In this document: positions 1 through 8,504 of the stretch, in pieces
Numbering within the stretch: the first letter of the stretch is position 1
Layout of the letters: each line of letters begins with the position of its first letter
Origin: Deltaproteobacteria bacterium
GTDB lineage: Bacteria; Desulfobacterota; Desulfarculia; Desulfarculales; Desulfarculaceae
Assembly (NCBI GenBank): GCA_020444165.1
Contig: JAHLLK010000016.1
Span: 30,459 to 94,458, forward strand
DNA: 64,000 nt
Reading direction: 5' to 3'
Translations under genes and position numbers: made by a program
Notes under the pieces: model-generated
The model's database searches: none
The model's input: the letters and a program-made list of their open reading frames with translations, nothing else
Told to the model about the DNA's origin: nothing

Positions 1-237
1 TCCTTGGGCCGGGCCAGCAACCTGGCCCTGTCCTTGGCGCCGGAAATGGCCGGCTTGGCCCCGGCCGAGGCCGCGGCCCAACTGCAACAACGCCTCAGCG
101 GGGAACTGGGGCCCCTGGGGCAGGGGGAGATGGCCGTGACGCCGGAGGACGGCGCGCTGCACGTGCTGCACAAGCCCAGCGCCCGCATCCACGGCAAGAA
201 CTTTGAGCTGGAGTTTGACGTGCCCTTGCCAGGATAA
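1..237 (+). CDS. C-terminal end of an unknown protein (cut by window edge)
   Basis: The reading frame is open from the first base and stops at a TAA at 235-237, so only about 78 C-terminal residues are present and the start lies outside the window. The visible part is rich in Ala, Leu and Gln and ends in an acidic, hydrophobic strand-like segment. No family motif is recognisable. The next gene starts 226 bases later with its own ribosome binding site, so the two may or may not be co-transcribed. Confidence 0.5.
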   Translation, partial: SLGRASNLALSLAPEMAGLAPAEAAAQLQQRLSGELGPLGQGEMAVTPEDGALHVLHKPSARIHGKNFELEFDVPLPG

Positions 238-462
238 GGGAAGGCCGCAACACCCAAGCCTGGTCTGGCCCCGAAACGGGCGGCGGGCGGCTTTGGCCGC
301 GGCCGTCCGGGGGCCGACGCCAAGCCAGCCCAGCGGAGTATGCCCCTTCGCCGGGGCTGGCTTGTGCTTTTTCGGCCCGATTTTCCGTGGGGGGAAGCCG
401 GAGCCGCCGATCTGCCGCCAACATCAGGGCGCCTCACCGCCCGCTGGAAGGGGGAAGCCAGG

Positions 463-2940
463 ATGAGTAGCAAGCTGGGGAAGAACCTGAGCCTGGGCTG
501 GAAGATGTTCGGCGGTTTTTCGGCGCTTTTGTTGTTGATGGTCCTGGTGGCCGGGGTGGGCTATCGCAGCATGAACCGGGTGGCCCAGGGGGCCAGGCTG
601 GGCCGGGAGGTCAGCGGCTTGGTGGCCAGCCTGGGGGCGGCTCGTCTGGCGGAGAAGGACTTCATGTTGAGCCACCAGGCGGCCACGCGAAAGAAGGTGA
701 GCGCCCAGGTGGCGGAGATAGAGAGAGTGGCCCAGGAGGCCCACGAGCGGCTGGGCGGCGGACCGGCCGGCCAGCAGATGCAAAAGGTGGCCCAGGAGGC
801 CCAGGCCTACCTCACGGCTTTTGACTCCTATGCGGGCATGGAGGAGGAAAAGGCCTCCCGGGCAAAGACCCTCCTTTCGGCCGGCGACGGGGTGCTGGCC
901 CAGGCCCAGGCCATCGCCACCAACCAGGACAAGGAGCTGGCCGAGGAAAGCCAGCGGATCGCCCAGGACGCCGAGGGCGTGGCCAAGGTGGCGGAATATA
1001 CCTTCCGCATGGTGCAGCGCACCATGGAGGTGCTGAGTCGCGGCGATCTTTACCTGGTGGCCGGCCGTACCGGCCAGGCCGGCAACTGGCTGGACGAGAT
1101 CGCGGCCCTGGAGGTGATGCTGGGCATGCTGACGCGCAAGCTCAGCGACGCCTCCAGCCAGGAGAAGATCGCCCTGCTCCAAGGCAAGTTCCAGGAATAC
1201 AAAAAGCTGGCCGAGAGCCTTGCCGAAGCCAAAAATCCTGCCCAGGAGGCGCAAGTCCAGGAGTTGGGCCGGGAGTTGGTGGACATCCTGGATGGGATCC
1301 GGGTGGCCGAGGGCATCAAGCTGACCGTGACCCAGGGGTATTTGCGGGACATCTTGAAGGCCAAGACCGCGGCGGCCCGCGAAGCCGGGGAGATGGGCCG
1401 GGACATGCTCCTGATCCGCCAGAGCGAGAAGCTGTTTCTGGCCGCGGGGGACATGAAGGAGGGCCGCAAGGTGCTCCGCCTGGGCCCCAAATTGAAGGCG
1501 CGGGCGGAGAAGCTGTTGGCGACGACCAAGTTGGAGCGGGACCAGAAGGATCTGAACCAACTCCTGACTTCTTTGAGCAGCTACTTGCAGGAATTCGGCC
1601 AGGTGATGGAGCTGTCCCTGCGCCAGAACCTGGCGGCCCAGGCCATGGAACAGGCGGCGGAGACGGCCGAGGCGGCCTGCCGGGAGGCCCTGGCGAGCCA
1701 GGAAGCGGTGTTGGACGCGGAGCGCACCTCGGCTCTGTGGTACATGGCGGGGTACACCCTGGCCGCGGTGCTCCTGGGGCTGCTTTTGGGTTGGCTCATC
1801 ACCCGCAGCCTGGCCAAGCCGGTGCGCCGGGCCATGCACCTGGCCGAGGCCATCCGGCGGGGTGATTTGAGCCGGCGGATCAAGAGCGACCAGGGCGACG
1901 AGGTGGGCCGGCTTTCGCGGGCCCTGGACGCCATGGCCGACCATCTGGAGGAGCGGGCCCGCCTGGCCGAGGCCATCGCCCGGGGCGAGTTGTACCACCC
2001 GGTGGAGCTGGCTTCGGAGGAGGACGTGTTGGGCCGGGCGCTGTTGACCATGACCCAGGGTTTGCAGGAGATCGTAGGCGCCATAAAGCAGAGCAGCCGG
2101 GAGGTGGTGCTGGGGTCGCGGGAGATCAGCCAGGCCAGCCAGGCCATTTCGGCCGGGGCCAGCGAGCAGGCCGCGGCTTTGGAGCAGATCGTCAGCTCGC
2201 TGGCGCAGGTGGGGGCCCAAGGGCAGACCAACGCCGATCACGCCGACCAGGCGGACGCCATTTCGAGCCAGGCCAGCCAGGCTGTTTCGGCCAGCGACCA
2301 GCACATGGCCCAGATGTCGGCGGCCATGAACGAGATCACCACCTCCAGCCGGGACATCGCGGGCATCATCAAGGTCATCGACGACATCGCCTTCCAGACC
2401 AATTTGTTGTCGCTGAACGCGGCGGTGGAGGCGGCGCGGGCGGGCTCTCACGGCAAGGGATTCGCGGTGGTGGCCTCGGAGGTCAGGAACCTGGCCAACA
2501 AGAGCGCCGAGGCGGCGCAGCGCACGGCGGAGCTGATCGAGGGGGCCTTGAAGAAGACTTCCCGGGGCAAGGAGATGGCCGAGGCCACGGCCCGGGCCCT
2601 GGGGAACGCGGCCCAGAGCATCGGCCAGGTGAGCGCCCTGGCCGGGGACATCGCGGACGCCTCCCGCCAGCAGGCCGAGGCGGTGTTGCAGATCAACGCG
2701 GGCCTGGAGCAGATCGACCTGGTGACCCAGCACAACACGGCCACCACCGAGGAGACCGCAGCGGCGGCGCAGAAGCTCACCGGCCAGGCCGACGACCTCT
2801 TGCTGGTGCTGGAGCGCTTCCGCCTGGAGCCCGTGGAAGCAGGCCCGGACGAGAAGGAGGGAACGGAAACCGGTGCGCTGCCGGGCCCGGAGGGGCCGGA
2901 CGAGGACCGGCTGCTGACCGGGAGCCAGGTGGAGTTTTAG
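463..2940 (+). CDS. Methyl-accepting chemotaxis protein (transmembrane chemoreceptor)
   Basis: A chemoreceptor of about 825 residues that should signal to the CheA/CheW array at the inner membrane. The start at 463 is chosen because a GGGGGAAG-type ribosome binding site precedes it; the frame is open further upstream. A short basic N-terminus leads into a membrane helix (about residues 14-34), then a long helical periplasmic sensor of nearly 390 residues, a second membrane helix (about 424-447), a HAMP domain and a cytoplasmic coiled coil. The hairpin-tip region (about residues 640-690) contains the family's DDIAFQTNLLSLNAAVEAAR and VVASEVRNLA signatures. The C-terminus ends SQVEF; it resembles the position of the CheR-tethering pentapeptide but lacks the tryptophan. 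The ligand cannot be told. No other che genes are in the window. Confidence 0.95.
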   Translation: MSSKLGKNLSLGWKMFGGFSALLLLMVLVAGVGYRSMNRVAQGARLGREVSGLVASLGAARLAEKDFMLSHQAATRKKVSAQVAEIERVAQEAHERLGGGPAGQQMQKVAQEAQAYLTAFDSYAGMEEEKASRAKTLLSAGDGVLAQAQAIATNQDKELAEESQRIAQDAEGVAKVAEYTFRMVQRTMEVLSRGDLYLVAGRTGQAGNWLDEIAALEVMLGMLTRKLSDASSQEKIALLQGKFQEYKKLAESLAEAKNPAQEAQVQELGRELVDILDGIRVAEGIKLTVTQGYLRDILKAKTAAAREAGEMGRDMLLIRQSEKLFLAAGDMKEGRKVLRLGPKLKARAEKLLATTKLERDQKDLNQLLTSLSSYLQEFGQVMELSLRQNLAAQAMEQAAETAEAACREALASQEAVLDAERTSALWYMAGYTLAAVLLGLLLGWLITRSLAKPVRRAMHLAEAIRRGDLSRRIKSDQGDEVGRLSRALDAMADHLEERARLAEAIARGELYHPVELASEEDVLGRALLTMTQGLQEIVGAIKQSSREVVLGSREISQASQAISAGASEQAAALEQIVSSLAQVGAQGQTNADHADQADAISSQASQAVSASDQHMAQMSAAMNEITTSSRDIAGIIKVIDDIAFQTNLLSLNAAVEAARAGSHGKGFAVVASEVRNLANKSAEAAQRTAELIEGALKKTSRGKEMAEATARALGNAAQSIGQVSALAGDIADASRQQAEAVLQINAGLEQIDLVTQHNTATTEETAAAAQKLTGQADDLLLVLERFRLEPVEAGPDEKEGTETGALPGPEGPDEDRLLTGSQVEF

Positions 2941-3285
2941 GCAGTCTCACCCCCAAACACCCACCGGGAAACGGCGCAGCCGTTTCCCGTAAAGTTTTCT
3001 TGGTTGGGGGTCCGGGGGGCGTATTTATTACCAGAGCTTGGCCCTGGCCGTCCCTGGCCAGGCCAAAGCGCGGCCGGGCAAAACAAGTTTTGACCCGGCC
3101 TTGCAAATCGCTCGCCCGAGGGCTCGCGATTTGGCAAGCCATCCCTGGCTTGCCAAGGGGGCCCTTCTGGCACCCGAACACCGGGAAACGGCGCAGCCGT
3201 TTCCCGTGAAGTTTTTTGGGTGGGGGGTCCGGGGGGCCCCCTTTTTCCCAAAAAAGGGGGCCCCCCGGCATCTCTTAATAGATTC
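2941..3285. repeat. Hairpin-rich spacer between convergent genes (two copies of a repeat element)
   Basis: This 345-base spacer between the convergent chemoreceptor and usp genes holds no plausible gene. It contains two copies of one perfect hairpin, CGGGAAACGGC-GCA-GCCGTTTCCCG, at 2965-2989 and 3182-3206. Each is followed by AAGTTTT(T/C)T and a G-rich tract containing GGGGGTCCGGGGGGC. Copy two continues into a second long stem (3229-3268) with a C-tract/T-tract against A-tract/G-tract. A further 11-bp stem, TTGGCAAGCCA / TGGCTTGCCAA, lies at 3131-3156. It probably works as a bidirectional terminator or 3' end element and belongs to the dispersed family described in the findings. Confidence 0.8.
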
Positions 3286-3768
3286 CTAAGTTAACCGGCA
3301 GTGTTCCGGACCGCGGACGGAGAAGACGGGGCAAGGGGCGTGGCGGAAGACTTTTTCGGCGGCGTGGCCGAAGAGGACATTATCGAGGTTGGAGCGGCCT
3401 TTGGTGCCCATGACGAGGCAGGAGGCGTTTTCGGCCCGCGCGGTTTTGATGATTTCTTCCCAGGGCAGGCCTTGGCGGAAGATGACGCGGGTGGGGACGT
3501 CGCCGACGAGGGGGAGGAATTGTTGGGCGATTTGGGTTTGGCGTTCTTCCTGGAGGTTATTCACGATGTGTTCGCGGCTGATGGAGTAGCCTTGGGCGGC
3601 GAGGGTGTCGATGGCTTCGAGGCTGCGGGAGTTGATGACATTCAGGATGATGAGTTCCGCGCCCAGGGCCCGGGCCAGGGTGAGGGCGTGGGCGAAGGTG
3701 ATTTCGGAATAGGAGGAGAGGTCCAGGCAGGCCAGGACCCGGTTCAGATTGACCTTGCAGGTTTCCAT
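3286..3768 (-). CDS. Universal stress protein, UspA family
   Basis: A 160-residue single-domain UspA protein, the usual length. After a short N-terminus it has the VLACLDLSSYSE strand-helix start of the family and, near residues 120-140, the nucleotide-binding signature G-x2-G-x9-G(H) seen here as GTKGRSNLDNVLFGHAAEK, followed by the terminal CPVFSVR strand. It therefore probably binds ATP. The gene is the last of the minus-strand hydroxyacid operon: its ATG lies 2 bases after the stop of the lutAB-like gene, and its GGAGAA ribosome binding site lies inside that gene's end. Its co-transcription suggests a role tied to growth on organic acids, but the partner is unknown. Confidence 0.93.
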   Translation of the reverse strand: METCKVNLNRVLACLDLSSYSEITFAHALTLARALGAELIILNVINSRSLEAIDTLAAQGYSISREHIVNNLQEERQTQIAQQFLPLVGDVPTRVIFRQGLPWEEIIKTARAENASCLVMGTKGRSNLDNVLFGHAAEKVFRHAPCPVFSVRGPEHCRLT

Positions 3769-3770
3769 GT

Positions 3771-5975
3771 TCAGTTCTCCGGCGAGGGGACGGGTTCCGG
3801 CCGGGGGGGCGCGGGTTTAGGGCGGCGGGCCCGGACCAGGGTTTCCACGAGGTGCTCGGCGCGTACGGCGGAGCCCTGTTGGTCCAGGCCGCCGGCCAGT
3901 TGCAGCACGCAGCCGGGGCAATCGGTGACCAGGACTTCGGCGCCGCTTTCGGCGACTTGGCGGAGCTTGTTCTCCAGGATGCGGGCGGAGAGTTCGGGGA
4001 AGGCCACGGAGAAGGAGCCGCCGAAGCCGCAGCAGACTTCCTCGTTGGCCAGCGGCAGGTACTGGCCGGTGTGTTCGGCCAGGAGCTGGCGGGGGGCCTC
4101 GTGCACGCCCAGGCCCCGGCAGAGGTGACAGGGGGCGTGGTAGGCGGTTTTCTGGCCGCTGACTTCGGCGGGGGGCTCCAGGCCGACCACGTCACGCAGG
4201 AAGGAGCTGGCGTCCAGGATCTTGCCGGCCATTTGGGCGGCCTTGACCCCATGGCCGGGGTCGCCGGCCAGAAGGCGGGGGTAGTTCTCCTTCAGGTGCG
4301 AGGCGCAGGAGGCGCAGAGGGTGACCACGTAGTCGTAGGCGGCCGGGTCCAGGGCCGCCAGGTTTTGCCGGGCCACGTCGCGGGCGGTGTCCTCCTCGGC
4401 CAGCATCTGGGCCGGCAGGCCGCAGCAGGTCTGGTCCGGGGGGAAGTCCACGGCGATGTCCCGGCCGCGCAAGAGCTCCAGGAAGGCCTGGGCTTGGCCG
4501 GGGTAGACGAAATCCACCAGGCAGCCGGCAAACAGGGCGATGCGGAGTTTGGGCTCCTTGACGACGGGCCGCAGGCGGGACCAGCGGTCGCGCAGGGGCG
4601 AGGCGGCCAGGACCGGCAGGGAGCGGAAGCTGTGCCGCGGGTCGAAGAAGAAGGGCAGATGGCGGATCACGTCCTTTTTGCCGGCCAGGGGCTTCTGGGC
4701 CAGGCGGGCCCGCCGGAGGAGGAAATGGAACAGGCGGCGGTCCTTCAACACCCGGGCCAGGAGGCGGTTCTTGGCCGGGCGGTGGCGGTCGTCGGCCAGG
4801 ATGAGGCCGTGGACCTTTTTGATCAGGGCCGGCAGGTCGATGCCGGCGGGGCAGACGGACTTGCAGGCCTGGCAGTTGAGGCAATTCTGCACGATGGCCC
4901 GGGCGTTGTCCCGGCCGTGATAGAAGTAGGTCAGGATGAGGCCGATGGCCCCGATGTAGACGTGGCCGTAGTTGTGGCCGCCCACCAGGCCGTAGACCGG
5001 GCAGACGTTGGCGCAGGCGCCGCAGCGCACGCAGCGCAGCGCCTGGGAGAAGACCGGGTCCCGGGCCAGGGCCAGGCGGCCGTTGTCCAGGAACACGATG
5101 TGCATTTCCTTCTTGCCGTCCGGGGCGGCGGCGCAGGCGTTGGCGCCGGTGATCCAGGTGACGTAGGAGGAGATGGCCTGGCCGGTGGCGTTCTTGGGCA
5201 ACAGGCGCAGGACCCGGAGGGCGGTGGCCAGGTCGGGGACCAGCTTGTCGAGGCCCACCAGGGCGATGTGCACCCGGGGAAGCGTGGTCACCAGGCGGGC
5301 GTTGCCTTCGTTGGTGACCAGGCCCAGGGTGCCGGTGGCGGCGATGGCGAAGTTGGCGCCGCTGATGCCCACGTCGGCGGCCAGGAAGGCGCGGCGCAGC
5401 TCGCGGCGGGCCACCTTGACCATGCCCGCGATGTCGTCGGGGTCCAGGTCCTGGCCGGTGACCTCGCGGAACAGGTCGGCCACCTGGGCCCGGGAGAGGT
5501 GGATGGCCGGCATGACCATGTGGGAGGGGCCTTCGTGGCGGAGTTGGATGATCCACTCGCCCAGGTCGGTCTCCCGCACGGTGAGGCCCCGGCTCTCCAG
5601 GTAATCGTTGAGGTGGGTCTCCTCGGCGGTCATGGACTTGGACTTGACCACCAGTTCGGCCCCGGCCTCCTGGGCGATGGCCGCGATGAGGCGGTTGGCC
5701 TCGGCCGCGTTGGACGCCAGGTGGACGTGGGCCCCGGCCGCCTCGGCCCGGGTTTTGAAGGCCTGATACAGCTCCTCCAACTGCGAGAGGGCCGCGTCCT
5801 TGCCCGCGGCGATCTCGCGGGACAGGGCGGGGAAGTCCAGACCGGCCAGGGCGTGGGCCCGGGAGCCGGGATAGGCGGCGGCGAAATTGGCCAGGGCTTG
5901 GCCCAGGAAGGGGTCCGCCAGGGCCCGGGCCAGTTGGTCGCGGTAGCTTTTCAGGTCCTTGGGGGTGTTAATCAT
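3771..5975 (-). CDS. Fused LutA/LutB-type (LldEF) iron-sulfur lactate oxidation protein
   Basis: A 734-residue fusion of the two Fe-S subunits of the LutABC/LldEFG L-lactate oxidation complex. Residues about 60-290 form a LUD domain. Next come two [4Fe-4S] motifs, CVRCGACANVCP near 312 and CLNCQACKSVCP near 364. The C-terminal half carries two CCG domains (CCGLPAQM near 516, CASCASH near 553, CHLCRGLG near 614, CCGFGGS near 647, CPGCVLQ near 686), as in LutA and GlcF. In most bacteria LutA and LutB are separate; fused LldEF forms are known from Desulfovibrio. The ATG at 5975 overlaps the lutC stop by four bases (ATGA), indicating translational coupling. The open frame upstream of this ATG overlaps lutC and is not used. 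It probably passes electrons from lactate (or a related 2-hydroxyacid) to the membrane pool. Confidence 0.93.
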   Translation of the reverse strand: MINTPKDLKSYRDQLARALADPFLGQALANFAAAYPGSRAHALAGLDFPALSREIAAGKDAALSQLEELYQAFKTRAEAAGAHVHLASNAAEANRLIAAIAQEAGAELVVKSKSMTAEETHLNDYLESRGLTVRETDLGEWIIQLRHEGPSHMVMPAIHLSRAQVADLFREVTGQDLDPDDIAGMVKVARRELRRAFLAADVGISGANFAIAATGTLGLVTNEGNARLVTTLPRVHIALVGLDKLVPDLATALRVLRLLPKNATGQAISSYVTWITGANACAAAPDGKKEMHIVFLDNGRLALARDPVFSQALRCVRCGACANVCPVYGLVGGHNYGHVYIGAIGLILTYFYHGRDNARAIVQNCLNCQACKSVCPAGIDLPALIKKVHGLILADDRHRPAKNRLLARVLKDRRLFHFLLRRARLAQKPLAGKKDVIRHLPFFFDPRHSFRSLPVLAASPLRDRWSRLRPVVKEPKLRIALFAGCLVDFVYPGQAQAFLELLRGRDIAVDFPPDQTCCGLPAQMLAEEDTARDVARQNLAALDPAAYDYVVTLCASCASHLKENYPRLLAGDPGHGVKAAQMAGKILDASSFLRDVVGLEPPAEVSGQKTAYHAPCHLCRGLGVHEAPRQLLAEHTGQYLPLANEEVCCGFGGSFSVAFPELSARILENKLRQVAESGAEVLVTDCPGCVLQLAGGLDQQGSAVRAEHLVETLVRARRPKPAPPRPEPVPSPEN

Positions 5976-6580
5976 GCCCGGCCTCCCAGGCCGGCGGCCG
6001 CCGGCTCCCAGGGGGACGGCGGCGGGGGGGGGGCGGCGGTCAAGAGGATTTCCAGTTCGCCGGGGCCGTGCACCCCGATGGTGAGCACTCGCTCGATGTC
6101 GGCGGTGCGGCTGGGGCCGGTGATGAAGGCCAGGTAGCCCGGGGCGTCGGCCAGGAGGCGCTCCAACTCGGGGGCCAGGGCGCCGAGGTCCGGGGCCAGG
6201 CGGAGGGCCGGCAGCACGGCCAGGTGGCAATCGGCCAGCATGGTGGCCAGGCGGAACTCCTCGTCCCGGGAGTCCAGCACCAGGGTGCCGGTCTCGGCCA
6301 CCCCCCAGGTGGCCGGGGTGAGGGTGAAGCGGAGTTCCGCCGCCCGGGCGGCCAGGCCCTGGGTGAGGAGCTCCACCCCGGCCGCCCGGCATTTCTCGGC
6401 CAAGAGCGGCTGGGCCGCGCCCCAGCCCGGGGCGGCCAGGAGGGAGCCCTCCCCCTCCCGGACCCGGGCCAGGGCCAGATCAAAGGCCCCGGCCAGATCG
6501 GCCGCCGGGGTGACCCGGGCCGCCACGGCCTGGGCGGCCTGGGTGAATTGTTCCCGCCAGATGTCTGCGTGCTGGTTCAT
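5972..6580 (-). CDS. lutC: LutC/LldG-type LUD domain protein
   Basis: A 202-residue protein of the LutC/YkgG family, the third part of the L-lactate oxidation complex. The C-terminal half has the LUD signature GPSRTADIERVLTIGVHGPG, preceded by TGTLVLDS, which is typical of the family. It ends in a proline-rich tail that is not conserved. Its ATG overlaps the stop of the TRAP permease gene, and its stop overlaps the start of the lutAB fusion, each by four bases. This places it in the transporter-dehydrogenase operon. LutC itself has no cluster-binding cysteines here, in keeping with the family. Confidence 0.92.
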   Translation of the reverse strand: MNQHADIWREQFTQAAQAVAARVTPAADLAGAFDLALARVREGEGSLLAAPGWGAAQPLLAEKCRAAGVELLTQGLAARAAELRFTLTPATWGVAETGTLVLDSRDEEFRLATMLADCHLAVLPALRLAPDLGALAPELERLLADAPGYLAFITGPSRTADIERVLTIGVHGPGELEILLTAAPPPPPSPWEPAAAGLGGRA

Positions 6581-7923
6581 CGTCCGAACACCAAATCCGG
6601 CAACCAGGTGACCAGCTCCGGGAAGATGCTGAGGAGCACCAGGCTAAGCACCTGCAAGCCTACGAAAGGGATGATGCCCCGGTAGATGTGGGTCATGGTG
6701 TAGCCTTGGGGCGCCACGCCCGCGAAGTAGAACAAGGCGTAGCCAAAGGGCGGCGTGAGGAAGCTGGTCTGCAGGTTAACACACATGAGCATGGCGAACC
6801 ACAAGGGGTTGAAACCCAGGTCCAGGGCGATGGGCATGAAGATGGGCACGGTCACCAGCAGGATGGCGGCCCAGTCGATGAACATGCCCATGAGGAACAC
6901 GATGGCCATCATGATGGTGAGGGAGACCCAGGGGCTCATGCCGCCGCCGGTGAGCAACTCGGCCACCACGTCGCCGCCGCCAAAGGACAGGAACACGGTG
7001 CTGAAGAACTTGCCGCCGATGAACAGCATCATGACCATGGCCGTGGTCTTCAAGGTGGCCACGGAGGAATCCTTGATCACGGACCAGTTGAGGGCGCCGT
7101 TGAACAGGGCCAGGAGGAAGGCGCCCAGCACGCCCAGGCCGGCGGCCTCGGTGGGGGTGGCGATGCCCATGAGAATGGTGCCCATGACCATGAGGATCAA
7201 GGCCAGGGGAGGTAGCATGGAAAACAGGACCATGCGGGTCTTCTGGGCCCGGGTGTACTTGTTGGCCTCGGCCTGATCGATGGCCGGGCCCAGCGAGGGG
7301 TTCAGGCGGCAGCGGATGGCGATATAGACGAAGTAGAGGGCGGAGAGCACCAGGCCGGGCAGCACGGCGCCGGCAAAGAGGTTGCCCACGCTGGTTTCCT
7401 TGAGCCCGGTGAGGCCGCCGTAGATCACCAGCATGATGCTGGGCGGGATCAGGATGCCCAAGGTCCCGGCGGCGCAGATGATGCCGGAGGTCAGCTCCTT
7501 CTGGTAGCCCCGGGAGATCAGCGCCGGGGTGGCCAACAGGCCCATGGCCACCACGCTGGCCCCGATGATGCCGGTGGTGGCCGCGAACACGGTGCACACC
7601 ACCACCACGGCCAGGCCCAGGCCGCCCTTCACGCTGCCCAGGACCACGTAGAGGCTTTCGAACAGTTTCTCGGCCACCTTGGAGCGGTCCAAAAGCTGGG
7701 CCATGAGAATGAACAGGGGTATGGCCACCAACACGTAGTTCTGCATGAGGCCCCACATGTTGTTGGCGTACATGTTGAACAACATGTGCAGGTTGAAACC
7801 GTTGTCGATGAGGCCGAACACGGTGGCGATGAAGGCCAGGGTGTAGGCCAGGGGATGACCGGCGGTGATGGCCAGGATCAGCCCCCCGAACATGGTGATG
7901 GTCAGAATCTCTTCGTAGCTCAT
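6577..7923 (-). CDS. dctM: TRAP transporter large permease, DctM type
   Basis: A 448-residue inner-membrane protein with about 12 hydrophobic segments, of normal DctM length. It shows family features such as PLFILMAQLLDRSKVAEKLF, GTLGILIPPSIMLVIYG and GIATPTEAAGLGVLGA. It forms the Na+-driven channel of a TRAP uptake system with the DctQ protein encoded just upstream. The start at 7923 is fixed by an ATGA overlap with the dctQ stop; the longer open frame upstream overlaps dctQ and is unlikely. The substrate is inferred from the context to be a 2-hydroxycarboxylate such as lactate. Confidence 0.95.
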   Translation of the reverse strand: MSYEEILTITMFGGLILAITAGHPLAYTLAFIATVFGLIDNGFNLHMLFNMYANNMWGLMQNYVLVAIPLFILMAQLLDRSKVAEKLFESLYVVLGSVKGGLGLAVVVVCTVFAATTGIIGASVVAMGLLATPALISRGYQKELTSGIICAAGTLGILIPPSIMLVIYGGLTGLKETSVGNLFAGAVLPGLVLSALYFVYIAIRCRLNPSLGPAIDQAEANKYTRAQKTRMVLFSMLPPLALILMVMGTILMGIATPTEAAGLGVLGAFLLALFNGALNWSVIKDSSVATLKTTAMVMMLFIGGKFFSTVFLSFGGGDVVAELLTGGGMSPWVSLTIMMAIVFLMGMFIDWAAILLVTVPIFMPIALDLGFNPLWFAMLMCVNLQTSFLTPPFGYALFYFAGVAPQGYTMTHIYRGIIPFVGLQVLSLVLLSIFPELVTWLPDLVFGR

Positions 7924-8429
7924 GACTGGGCCCTCTCCTTTTTCAGCTCCACGACCTGCTTGAAGAGGTTGGCCAGACCTTGCAGCCAGAGGAAGACCAC
8001 GCCCAGGGCCATGAGGATCTTGAAGGGCCACACCGGGGGGGCCCAACTGGTGGAAGCCAGTTCGGAGGCGCGCACGCTGATGGCGGCGAAATCGAAGGTG
8101 GCCCAAGCGAGCAGGGTGAACACGGGCAGGAAAAACACCAAAAATCCCAGAATGTTGACAATTATGCGGACCCTCTGGGACAGGCGGTTGACCAGGACGT
8201 CCACCTTCACGTGGCCCTGGGCCAGCTCCATGTAGGACAGGCCCATCATGTAGTGGACCCCATAGAGAAAGGAGGTGGTTTCAAAGGCCCAGATGGTGGG
8301 GCGGTCAAAGACGTAGCGCATAACCACCTCGAAAATGACCACCGCCACCAAAGGCAGGCTCAAGAGGGCCGCGATGGCGCCCTGCTTCTCGTTGATCCGG
8401 TCTATCACCCGGATGACGGCTTCCAACAT
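7920..8429 (-). CDS. dctQ: TRAP transporter small permease, DctQ type
   Basis: A 169-residue membrane protein with four predicted helices, the standard size and layout of a DctQ subunit. Helix one begins near residue 20 after an N-terminal amphipathic stretch, and motifs such as VVIFEVVMRYVF and GHVKVDVLV match the family. A GGAG ribosome binding site lies 8 bases before the ATG. It is separated from dctP by a strong intercistronic hairpin and overlaps dctM by four bases, so Q and M are made together and P separately. Confidence 0.93.
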   Translation of the reverse strand: MLEAVIRVIDRINEKQGAIAALLSLPLVAVVIFEVVMRYVFDRPTIWAFETTSFLYGVHYMMGLSYMELAQGHVKVDVLVNRLSQRVRIIVNILGFLVFFLPVFTLLAWATFDFAAISVRASELASTSWAPPVWPFKILMALGVVFLWLQGLANLFKQVVELKKERAQS

Positions 8430-8453
8430 GGCATGACTCCCGGTGAGGGGAAG

Positions 8454-8487
8454 GGGGGCCGCCCCCTGGAGGGAGGGAGCGGCCCCC
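8454..8487 (-). promoter_or_regulatory. Intercistronic hairpin between dctP and dctQ
   Basis: Perfect 9-bp arms (GGGGGCCGC at 8454-8462 and GCGGCCCCC at 8479-8487) enclose a 16-base loop in the 75-base gap between dctP and dctQ. No T-tract follows on either side. In binding-protein transporters such stems often protect the upstream mRNA so that more binding protein than permease is made; that role is inferred. Confidence 0.6.
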
Positions 8488-8504
8488 GCGGGATGAGGGG
8501 GTGG

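Noticed and set aside
424..2733. Long open frame on the minus strand opposite the chemoreceptor gene
   Set aside because: The plus-strand frame has clear MCP domains; the antisense frame is His/Leu/Gly-rich and is an effect of high GC content.
3852..6137. Long plus-strand open frame opposite the lutC and lutAB-like genes
   Set aside because: Low-complexity Gly/Val/Ala/Gln product with no motif; the minus strand encodes intact Fe-S and LUD domains.
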